Shown: positions 55,561 to 63,800 of the stretch, piece by piece | Layout: every line of letters starts with the position of its first letter | How positions within the stretch are numbered: the first letter of the stretch is position 1 | Source: Pseudomonadota bacterium | GTDB taxonomy: Bacteria > Pseudomonadota > Gammaproteobacteria > Steroidobacterales > Steroidobacteraceae | DNA length: 64,000 nt | Direction: 5' to 3' | NCBI GenBank assembly: GCA_023391815.1 | Contig: JAEWAF010000102.1 | Location: forward strand, 12,811 to 76,810 | Notes under the pieces: generated by a model | Told to the model about the DNA's origin: nothing | Database searches by the model: none | Seen by the model: only the letters and a program-made list of their open reading frames with translations | Made by a program: the position numbers and the translations under genes

Positions 55561-55989
55561 ATGATTCGCATTGAATTCGAAGCGCCGACAACTTCCGAAT
55601 GCCCTTGCTGTGGCAAGACGACCGTTCGTCTCACAAGGTTCGTGTACCGCAATGAGGATGCGTATGCTGTGTATTACGCTCAGTACACACCGGATCACAA
55701 CGCGAAGAGGTTGAGCGGGCTTATTGGCCTAGGCGAATGGGGTGAAGGCGGCGAGCCGGAACATCGCTTGGCGTTCCCCTTTCAAATATGGACGGACGAG
55801 AACAACTTCAAAGTTGGCTTGGTCGATGCGAAGGATTCACCCTGGAGCCATGTATCGTTTCTTGGGCGAATCCTGGATCGCAGCGAGGCCCTAAAGCATG
55901 AGTGGATTGAGGATGTGTTCCACATCACCGATCATATGGTTTCGGACGATCCGGAAATCACCAAATACTTCGGGGCGCATGGCGCATAA
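55561..55989 (+). CDS. Protein of unknown function, possible zinc ribbon start
   Basis: A 142-residue soluble protein. The N-terminus has a CPCCGK motif that could bind zinc, and the rest reads like a small alpha/beta domain: AYAVYYAQYTPDHN, LSGLIGLGEWGEGGEP, FPFQIWTDENNFKVGLVDAKDSPW and FLGRILDRSEAL. I do not recognise the family, but similar single-domain proteins are frequent in integron cassettes. Base composition is noticeably more AT-rich than the chromosome around it. It starts immediately beside the integrase remnant. Confidence 0.7.
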   Translation: MIRIEFEAPTTSECPCCGKTTVRLTRFVYRNEDAYAVYYAQYTPDHNAKRLSGLIGLGEWGEGGEPEHRLAFPFQIWTDENNFKVGLVDAKDSPWSHVSFLGRILDRSEALKHEWIEDVFHITDHMVSDDPEITKYFGAHGA

Positions 55990-56045
55990 CAAGTCGCCGG
56001 CTCCGACTTGCGCCGAAGGCGGCTCGTCGCGCGTCTCGAACGGAG
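55983..56045 (+). other. Possible degenerate attC-like site
   Basis: Directly after the stop codon region, GCATAAC resembles the RYYYAAC end of integron attC sites, followed by AAGTCG...CGACTT (6-bp stem) and CGCC-GAA-GGCG (4-bp stem). No matching GTTRRRY end was found before the next gene, so the site is at best half or decayed. Confidence 0.3.
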
Positions 56046-56051
56046 GACACC

Positions 56052-56609
56052 ATGGGACTCTTGACCTTCAGCTACAACGTTACTCTCGACGGCTGCGTCG
56101 ACCATCAGGAAGGCATCGTCGACGACGAGACCCGCGCCTTCTTCACCCGCCTCATGGACGAGAGCGGGGCGATGCTCTGGGGCCGCGTCACCTACGAGAT
56201 GATGGAGAGCTACTGGCCAGCGGTCGCACGCGGCGACGTGGAGGCACCACCGGCGACGCGCGAATGGGCGGTCAAGCTGGAGGCCAAGCGGAAGTACGTG
56301 GTGTCCTCGACGAGAAGGGATTTCCCCTGGACCAATAGCCACCACATTGCCGGCGACCTGCGAACGGGCGTACAGAAGCTCAAGGACGCGACTCCGGACG
56401 GCGTGCTCCTCGGGAGCGGCAAGCTCGCGACCGAACTGGATCGACTGGATCTGATCGACGAATACAAGTTACTCGTCCATCCCAGGATCGCCGGCCACGG
56501 CCCGACTCTGTACGAGAGCGGGCTGCCCAGCACGCGACGGCTCGAGTTGATCTCGGCGAGGCCCCTCCGCGGCGGCGCGGTCGCCATGCACTACCGGCGC
56601 GCGCGCTGA
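56052..56609 (+). CDS. Dihydrofolate-reductase-like (RibD C-terminal) family protein
   Basis: A 185-residue protein of the RibD-C/DHFR-like superfamily. Family segments are LTFSYNVTLDGCVDHQEG at the start, MLWGRVTYEMMESYW, KYVVSSTR, GVLLGSGKLATELDRLDLIDEY and VHPRIAGHGPTLYE. The true substrate is unknown; many such proteins are annotated as dihydrofolate reductases without proof. The ribosome site GGAGGA lies just upstream. The same family is common in mobile cassettes, in keeping with the remnant integrase nearby. It is followed 27 bp later by the transporter gene. Confidence 0.88.
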   Translation: MGLLTFSYNVTLDGCVDHQEGIVDDETRAFFTRLMDESGAMLWGRVTYEMMESYWPAVARGDVEAPPATREWAVKLEAKRKYVVSSTRRDFPWTNSHHIAGDLRTGVQKLKDATPDGVLLGSGKLATELDRLDLIDEYKLLVHPRIAGHGPTLYESGLPSTRRLELISARPLRGGAVAMHYRRAR

Positions 56610-56636
56610 CTCCAAACTGCTTGGTCAAGGCCCCGG

Positions 56637-57866
56637 ATGTCCCGCACCTCCAAGATCATCCTGCTGATCGCGCTCTACATGGCGCAGGGCCTGCCATTCG
56701 GGTTCTTCACTCTCGCGCTCCCCGTCCTGCTCCGTGAAGCCGGCTACTCGCTCACGCAGATCAGTGCACTGAGCTTCGTCTCTTTGCCTTGGATCTTGAA
56801 GTTCTTCTGGGCTCCGGTTCTGGATCACACCGGCACGCGCCGCGGCTGGCTGCTGTTTTTTCAGTTCGCCTCCATCGCCGGCGCCTTGCTCCTCACCCAA
56901 GCGGATCCAAGCAACGGCTTGATGGTCCTGATCGCCGCCGCGTTCGTCTTCAACCTCCTGGCCGCCTCGCAGGACGTGATCACCGACGGACTCGCCGTTC
57001 GCATGCTCGATACAAAGGAGCGCGGGCTCGCTAACGCCATTCAAGTCGGCGCCTATCGGTTCGGCATGATTCTCGGTGGAGGACTGCTACTCAGCGTGTT
57101 CGCGCGCACCAGCTGGCAAGTGACCTTCCTCTGCATGGCCGGCCTGCTAGCGCTCACGACAGTGCCCACGTTCCTGCTCAAAGAAACGACGGCCGCCGCA
57201 GAGAGCCCCCGATACCGCGCCGGAGAACTCCTCATCGGGTGGCTGCAACGACTCATGCAGCCAGGCATCTTGCGCTTCGCCCTGATCATTTTTCTGTATC
57301 GCTATGGCGATCAGATGGTGGCCACGCTGCTCGGCCCGTTCCTTATCGATCAAGGCATGAATAAGGAAGCGATCGCACTGATGAAAGGCACGGTCGGCTC
57401 CGCCACCAGCCTGTTCGGTGCAGTGATCGGCGGTTGGCTGGCCTTCAGCGCCGGGCGGCGAACGGCCGTGCTCGCGAGCGGCATCGCTCAAGCAGCGTCA
57501 TACACGCTGTACATCGTCGCCGCGCTCGGCATGGGCGGCGTCACCCTGCTATGGATCGCGACCATCTGCGAAGGAATCATCGGCACGATGGCAACGGTCG
57601 CACTATTCACATTGATGATGGACGCCTCCGATCCCGAGCACGCCGGCACCGACTACACTTTGTTCGCGAGTCTGGTCGTCGTGATCGGCCCGATCGGCAA
57701 CGTCACCGGCGCCGCGATCGCGGACGCCATCGGGTATGCGCCCGCCTTCACGCTGGGATCGATACTGGCGCTGGTCGGGACCCTGCTGGTCGTCCGCATG
57801 CTCGATCACAAGCCCGTGCCCGCTCGCATCGAGCAGGTCTGGCGGCGGGCGCCAGCGAATTCTTAA
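56637..57866 (+). CDS. PAT-family (AmpG-like) MFS transporter
   Basis: A 409-residue major facilitator with about 12 transmembrane helices. The AmpG-like start IALYMAQGLPFGFFTLALP and the LPWILKFFWAPVLDHTGTRRGWL loop (read in parts) are characteristic, along with AASQDVITDGLAVRML. AmpG imports anhydro-muropeptides for cell-wall recycling; other PAT members carry acetyl-CoA or siderophore-like compounds, so the substrate is uncertain. The AAGG ribosome site precedes the ATG. Its stop overlaps the convergent sensor kinase gene by 4 bp. Confidence 0.88.
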   Translation: MSRTSKIILLIALYMAQGLPFGFFTLALPVLLREAGYSLTQISALSFVSLPWILKFFWAPVLDHTGTRRGWLLFFQFASIAGALLLTQADPSNGLMVLIAAAFVFNLLAASQDVITDGLAVRMLDTKERGLANAIQVGAYRFGMILGGGLLLSVFARTSWQVTFLCMAGLLALTTVPTFLLKETTAAAESPRYRAGELLIGWLQRLMQPGILRFALIIFLYRYGDQMVATLLGPFLIDQGMNKEAIALMKGTVGSATSLFGAVIGGWLAFSAGRRTAVLASGIAQAASYTLYIVAALGMGGVTLLWIATICEGIIGTMATVALFTLMMDASDPEHAGTDYTLFASLVVVIGPIGNVTGAAIADAIGYAPAFTLGSILALVGTLLVVRMLDHKPVPARIEQVWRRAPANS

Positions 57867-59686
57867 CCCGGCAACTCGATGGTGAAGGTCGATCCTTCAC
57901 CCGGCTTGCTCTGCGCCCAGACCTTGCCACCCAATCGTTCCACCGCCTTGCGCACCAGCGCCAGGCCAATACCGGTGCCGGGATACTGATCGTCCCGGTG
58001 CAGGCGCTGGAACAGCTTGAAGATGTGATCGTGATACTGCATGTCGAAGCCGATGCCGTTATCGGTCACGGCCAGCAGCACGCCGCCATCCTTGCGACGA
58101 CAAACGACGGCGATACGCGGGTTCGCCGTGTCTCGCGTGTACTTCAACGCGTTTTCCACCAGGTTACGCAGCGCCAACGCCAGACCGCTGGCATCGACGC
58201 GCACTGTCATCGGCTCGACGACCACCGTCATCACGATGCCTCGGCGTTGAATCTCGTCCTGATACGAATTCACCACCTGATCGACCAGCGACGGCAGGCT
58301 CACCACGCTCGCCTGCATGCCACGCCGGTCGATGTGCGAGTACGACAGCAGATCGTCGATGAGCGTCGCCATCTTCACCGAACCATTACGAATGCGTGAC
58401 AGATGCTCTCGCGCGCGATCCGTCAGCTCGCCTTGCAGCTCCTGCTCGAACAAATGCGCGAACCCGTTGATCGCTCGCAGCGGCGCCTTCAAATCATGCG
58501 CGACGGCGTACGAGAAGCCTTCGAGCTCGTCGTAGGCGCGTTTGAGCTCGGTGGTGCGCTCGCCGACGCGTTGTTCGAGCGCCGTCGTCAGCTCGCGATA
58601 GCGCTGCTCGCTGTGCCGCAGTTCGATGTTCGCATCCTGCAGTTGCTGATTGGCCTCCATCAGCTGGCCGGTCAGCTCCTGCGATTCATTCTGAATCCAC
58701 GCCTCGCGCGCTCCGAGGATGACCGCGAACAGAATCGAGATCGTCGCCGATAGCCAGCTCACCCGCGGCGTGAAGGTGGCGGAGCTGGTCAGCACCACGA
58801 CGATCATGATCACGATCAGCAGCGCCGGCATCACCGCCTCGAGCCAGCGTTCTCGAACCCGGATCGTCCGGGTGAGATCGCCTGGATCGCGATGGCTGAG
58901 CCACGCCTGCTCGTGCGCCGCAGCCGCGATCAGGCCGAACATCAGCAGCCAGCTGACATTGACCACATCGTCCGGCAAGTAGCTGTCGGTCAGCAGCGCG
59001 TGCGCATAGGTGAAGTTGGACATCGCGTAGACACAAGTACCGATGACCAGCAGCAGCATGGGTGTCCAGGACGAACCCCAGCGGAAGGTCCACAAAGCGC
59101 TCAGCGTGAATAGAAACGTCCCGGCGACCAGCACGGTATGCGCGACGCCGAGCCAGAGGAAGGTGGCCGTGATGCTCTGGTTTTGCAGGGCCGGCTCGAG
59201 CATGCCCAGCACCACCGTAAGCGCCAGGCAGCAAGTCACGAGCCCGAGGTTGCCCGCGTGCTTCAGAGTAAACGGTTCACGATTGCGCGCCTCCGGCAGC
59301 TGCGTCGTGCCGATCACGATGAAGAATGCGAAGCCGGTGTAGAAAATCTGGTTGAGGCTGGGAAAAGGCTGCGCGACCTTCAAGATCAGGTGCACGTAAT
59401 TCCAATGCAGTTGCCCTAGCAACCAGCTGGCGCAAGCGGCGGTGATCCACAGCCATGCGCGACGACGCTCGGGCTCGACCTGACGAGCGGCACGGAAACA
59501 GCAATAAGCAGCGACGGCGGCAGCGAGCGTCCAGGCCAGGTCGTTGATCCACACCCGCGCTTCGTTGTCCGCTAGATAGAGGGCGAGGGCATAGGCGATC
59601 AGGCCGGCGACCCATGCATACGCGAGCGCCAGGCGCGAATGCGTCGTGGCGATCTCCGTGTTGATGTTGTCGGCCTCGGTTATCAC
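57863..59686 (-). CDS. Membrane sensor histidine kinase
   Basis: A 607-residue kinase. About nine transmembrane helices occupy residues 20-310, an unusual sensor. A coiled coil (about 315-375) leads to the HisKA domain with FSYAVAHDLKAPLRAI (His at about 389) and a HATPase_c domain with LVENALKYT (N box), VTDNGIGFD (G1) and GTGIGLALVRKAV (G2). It has no receiver domain and no response regulator beside it, so it is an orphan kinase. The GTG at 59686 is the likely start. The phosphotransfer partner is unknown. Confidence 0.9.
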   Translation of the reverse strand: MITEADNINTEIATTHSRLALAYAWVAGLIAYALALYLADNEARVWINDLAWTLAAAVAAYCCFRAARQVEPERRRAWLWITAACASWLLGQLHWNYVHLILKVAQPFPSLNQIFYTGFAFFIVIGTTQLPEARNREPFTLKHAGNLGLVTCCLALTVVLGMLEPALQNQSITATFLWLGVAHTVLVAGTFLFTLSALWTFRWGSSWTPMLLLVIGTCVYAMSNFTYAHALLTDSYLPDDVVNVSWLLMFGLIAAAAHEQAWLSHRDPGDLTRTIRVRERWLEAVMPALLIVIMIVVVLTSSATFTPRVSWLSATISILFAVILGAREAWIQNESQELTGQLMEANQQLQDANIELRHSEQRYRELTTALEQRVGERTTELKRAYDELEGFSYAVAHDLKAPLRAINGFAHLFEQELQGELTDRAREHLSRIRNGSVKMATLIDDLLSYSHIDRRGMQASVVSLPSLVDQVVNSYQDEIQRRGIVMTVVVEPMTVRVDASGLALALRNLVENALKYTRDTANPRIAVVCRRKDGGVLLAVTDNGIGFDMQYHDHIFKLFQRLHRDDQYPGTGIGLALVRKAVERLGGKVWAQSKPGEGSTFTIELPG

Positions 59687-59759
59687 GGCCGCTAGTATGC
59701 CTGCTGCGCCGAGCCTTCGTGAGATAACGAGCCCCCGGCAATATCAATCGTGGGGGCCC

Positions 59760-59942
59760 CTAGGTCAGTTTGATACGCTCTTCCCCGCAGCGCTTGCAGC
59801 GTTCGGTGCTGACCAGCCGGCCCTGTTTCACATCGAAGCGTCGGCCCGACAGCAGCTCCCATTTGTGAAACCCCGAGGAGCACAGCGTCTTCCCCTCGGC
59901 GCGCTTCTGCTTGGCTTTTTTCAGATTGATGACATTGGTCAT
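59760..59942 (-). CDS. 60-residue zinc-ribbon-like protein
   Basis: A 60-residue protein with a Lys/Arg-rich N-terminus (NLKKAKQKRAEGK) and two pairs of zinc-ligand-like residues: CSSGFHKWE and CKRCGEER. The motif suggests one zinc ribbon. It begins 10 bp after the DUF4159 gene stop on the same strand, so it is probably the last gene of the DUF4175-DUF4159 operon. No function is known. Confidence 0.72.
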   Translation of the reverse strand: MTNVINLKKAKQKRAEGKTLCSSGFHKWELLSGRRFDVKQGRLVSTERCKRCGEERIKLT

Positions 59943-59952
59943 GGCGCGTGGA

Positions 59953-60789
59953 TCAGTGCGTCATTGCATACACAACCACGTTGACACCGACCATGTAGGA
60001 GCGCGTGGAGAAAGTTTCGAAGTACCAGTCGCCATAGGCCTCACGCTCCCAGCCGTCGCCGATGTCGGTGTTGTGGGTGGCGAGCACCATGATACGGCCA
60101 TCGTCGTCCAGCCAGGCGCGCATTTGCGGCGTATCGAGCGAGCCGGCCGGAAACTTGTGCGCGCCGGGCGATTCGGCCGTGCTGCCGCCGGGACTGGCGA
60201 ACGGCAGTGCCGGAATCTGCGGCATTTCTTTGAGATCGAATACAGTGTGAAAGATCGGATGGTCGGTCGTGAGCACGCGCCATTCGCGGTTCGGCAGCAC
60301 CGTGCGCATTACGTTCGCGAACTGCTGCCATTCCGCGTCGCCCCAGAAATCGTCGACCCACACGAACCCGCCGCGCTTCAGATAATTCTCGAACGCGGCG
60401 CGCTCCTCTTCCGTCAGCACCATGTAACCGGGGTCGGACATGAACAGCATGGGGAAATCGCCAAGGTCGGGCGCAGTGAGCAGGCGGCTCGCGGCCTTGG
60501 GGGCGACGTTGATCCGAGTCAGCTGCTTGAGGCGATGACTGAAGTTGTCGTCGCCTTCGGGGAAGTCAGTTTCCCAACGCGCCCACACGCGACCGTCATA
60601 CGCGTAATACGCCTCGCCCATGCCACCTTCGCTGTCGTAGATGGCGCGAACCATGTTGAGTCGCGACAGGTCGGCGGGCGTGGACGCGCGACCGCCGTCG
60701 CCGGTAATGAGATTGCTACCCGCCAGCGCGCCCAGCGTCGCGAAGACGGCGCCGGTGGCGAGGATCGAGAGCGGCAGCAAGTTCCTCAT
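59953..60789 (-). CDS. DUF4159-domain exported protein
   Basis: A 278-residue protein with an N-terminal signal-anchor (LLPLSILATGAVFATLGALAG). The DUF4159 region contains RLNMVRAIYDSEGGMGEAYYAYDG, LGDFPMLFMSDPGYMVLTEEE and YLKRGGFVWVDDFWGDAEW, a Rossmann-like domain related to glutamine amidotransferase folds but without an obvious catalytic Cys. Proteins of this type sit with BatA-like, MoxR and DUF4175 genes in a conserved envelope cluster of unknown role. It lies 25 bp after the DUF4175 gene. Confidence 0.87.
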   Translation of the reverse strand: MRNLLPLSILATGAVFATLGALAGSNLITGDGGRASTPADLSRLNMVRAIYDSEGGMGEAYYAYDGRVWARWETDFPEGDDNFSHRLKQLTRINVAPKAASRLLTAPDLGDFPMLFMSDPGYMVLTEEERAAFENYLKRGGFVWVDDFWGDAEWQQFANVMRTVLPNREWRVLTTDHPIFHTVFDLKEMPQIPALPFASPGGSTAESPGAHKFPAGSLDTPQMRAWLDDDGRIMVLATHNTDIGDGWEREAYGDWYFETFSTRSYMVGVNVVVYAMTH

Positions 60790-60814
60790 GGGGTGCGCCT
60801 GCGACTCTCACGTT

Positions 60815-63800
60815 TCAGCGATTCCCCAGGCGACGGTAGTACTCCGCGACGGCCTCGCGATAACGCGGCGACTCCGGCGACGGCAACGTCGCGTGCGCCG
60901 GCGAGTCGCCCCTCGCCCGAGCCGCGGCATTCAAGGCAGTCAGCTCGATCTGATCGATGACTTTCATCATGGCTTCGCCCTGATCGGCCAATGGATCGCC
61001 ATTGAGCCGGCGCAGCTGAGTGGCTTGACGACGCAGCGCTTCGAGCTCGGCCGCGGTCAGCTCGCCATTGGTCATGCGATTGGTGATATCGCGAATACGT
61101 TGGCTGATCGTGGCCGTCTGACGCGCCAGTGAGTCGCGACCGTCTTCGAGCGTGTTCAGCCCGCGCGGGGGGATGATGGGATTCCAGGCGGAGAGTCCAT
61201 TCTGAGCGCCGGCGGTGCCGCCCCGAGAGCTTTGCGTTGGTGAGGTGCCGCTCCGAGCCGAACCCGGCGAGCCTTTGCTGCCGTCCGCCTGCTGACCTTC
61301 GCTGTTGTCGCCGCCTTGTTGGCTTTCGCGGTTCAAGCGCGCGGAACGGGAATCGCCCGTGCCGGCCTGATCGCCTTGTTGGCCCTTGCGCGAATCACCC
61401 TGCTGACCTGGTTTGCCGTTCTCGGATTCTTGACCGCGTCGTTCTTCGCCGGCGCGCTGAGCGCTTCGGACAGCACGACGCAGCTCCGCAACCTCCGCGA
61501 GCAGATCGTCCGTCGTCGCCGAGTCACGCTTTTGGGTGCGTTCGGTGGACGCCTGCGTCGCCGCTTCGCGCAGGTCGTGTTGGAGCGTGTCGAGCGCGTC
61601 GGTGATCAAGCCTTCGCGTGGCGCAGCCTCACGAGCGCGGCCATAGTAAATCTCGGCGGCGCTGCGATTGAGGCGATACATCACATCGGATCCTTCGATG
61701 TCGCGCACGATCTCGCTCAAGCGCTGGGTGGTCTTCGGACTCTTCGCTCGATTCTCATGTACGGCGCCGCGCATATCGCCTTGCAGCTCCGCGAGCTCGG
61801 ACGCCATGCGCTGTTTCGCTTCCACCAGATCCTTGATTTCGCGCTGACTCAGCCCGCCGCGGCCGCTGGAACGGAACGTCGACTCAGTTCCTTGCGACAT
61901 GGACTTGTACAACTGACTTTCGATGCGGCGTTGATCCTCCAGCATCTTGCCGCCGCGATCGGCGAATCGTTCCAGCGTTTCGTCCAGGCGTGACGAATCC
62001 GGCTTGTCGATCTGCTTCAACGCCTGGCGCAGATGTTTGCTCGCTTCCTGCGCCGAACGTTCGTGCTCCGGCTCATTGGCGGCGCGCATTTCGTCCAACG
62101 CCTGATTCACCGACTGCAACGCGCGCTCGACTTCGGAGCGCTCCTGAGAGTTGCTGCTGCTCTGCTTGCCCTTGCTGCCTGAACTGGAACCACTGGCGCC
62201 GCTCTGCCCTTGCCGCGAAGAGCTGTTGGCCTGTTGCTGTTGAGAACCCTGCTGTTGACGGTTGAGCTCGTTGAGCCGACGGCGCAGGTCCTCGGCTTCA
62301 CGCCGCAGCTGTTCCTGCTGCCAGCGCTGCTCTTGCAGCTGCTGCGCGGTGCGTTGCTGTTCGGCGAGTTTCTCCTGTCGCTCGGCCAGCTCCTTCAACT
62401 TGCGGACCGCTTCGTTGAGTTCTTGCTGCGCGTTCTGCTGAGACAGCTGCGACTCGCTTTCGTACTGGCTCTTCTCGACATCCATTTCAAGCTCGAACAT
62501 TTCGCCAAAATTGCGGGCGGCCTGCGAGCCTTCACCGCCGCCGTCCTTCTGCATGGACACTTGGACTTCACGGAATGCCGATTCCGCGCGCAGCAGTTGT
62601 TGAAGGGCCTGCTGTTCGGGCGTGACTGCGTCCTGCAAACGGAACGCGGACAAATGGCCGGCCGCGGGATCCATCAACCCCGCCGCTCGATCCAGGCTTT
62701 CGACAAACGTCTTCACGCGCTCATCGGCCTCGACATCCATGCGTGCGCGCGTCCGTTGCGCCAGCGTGCGAGCTTGAGACGCGAGCGTCGTTTGGAAGTC
62801 GGCCAGCATTCGCGCGCTGTCCTCGAGCTGTTCGCGCGAGCGGTTGTTGCGCTCGTCGCTTCGTTGCAAGTTCCAGGTCGCCAGCAGGATTTCGCGTTGA
62901 CGTTCGGAAATCGCGCCTTGCTCATCGGACATGCCGCCACCGCCGCCACCGCCTCCGCCCCCTTGTTTGAAGGTGCGCTCGAACGGCTGGACCTGCACCA
63001 TGTACAGATCGGTCTGCACGGTCTGTTTTCGATCCTTCGCGACGGCGTAGTAAGAGACCAGATCGCCGGGCACCAGGCGCTGCGAGTCGGCGGCTTTCGC
63101 GCCGAGCTCTTCCATGCTCAGCAACGATTCGTTTTCAGTGCGTTTGGCACCGCCGCCGACCGGCATCTTCTGCCACTCGCCGCCGTTGACCGAATAGAGC
63201 AATGAAACGTCGCGCAACTTGAAATCGTCCTCGGCCTGAATGTGCACCGGCACTTCCTCGATGCTGGTGGCGCGCCAGTCGCGGGCAGGTTTGCGAATCT
63301 CGATAGTGGGCTTCTCGTCGGCGACGATCTCGATGGTGTACTCATCGCTGAGTGCCACGAACTCATCCGCGACGCGCGCCCCGATCTGGTATTTGCCCGG
63401 TTCGTTGACAGCGATGGTGCCAACGTTGGCGGCGCCATCCCGATCGAGCTCCTGGCTGCGACCGTCGACGATCAGCGCGGGCGCTTCGAGCGGCGCATCG
63501 GCGAATACCTCGACTTTCACATCCGTCCCGGCGACGGCGCGAATGTCACGCGATTCCTCATCCGTCATCGCGTCCAGCCCGGTCCACTCGGGATATTGAT
63601 AAGTCAGTCGCACCCGCTCGATCTTCGGCAGATCGACGACGCCGATGCTGTGCTCGGGACTGCGAATCCCGTCAGCCTGAACGTAGTAGGTGAGCGGGCC
63701 ACGCACGGCGTACAGCTTGAAATCGAACTGACCCGCTTCGGTCGAGCGCATGGGGGCGGCTTCCCATTTCTCTTGATCGGCGAAGCGCACGAACACCTGC

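Noticed and set aside
55227..55652. 141-codon minus-strand frame as an intact gene
   Set aside because: Its middle carries one half of a tyrosine-recombinase active site and the other half is in the next frame. Read as a frameshifted remnant instead.
55983..56045. A true integron attC recombination site
   Set aside because: Only one end (GCATAAC) and partial stems are present; the GTTRRRY partner is missing. Kept as a low-confidence feature, not as a claim.
62210..63205. 331-codon plus-strand frame opposite the DUF4175 gene, with Leu-rich text
   Set aside because: The Leu-rich runs are the complement of Gln/Lys/Glu-rich coiled-coil codons. Not a membrane protein gene.
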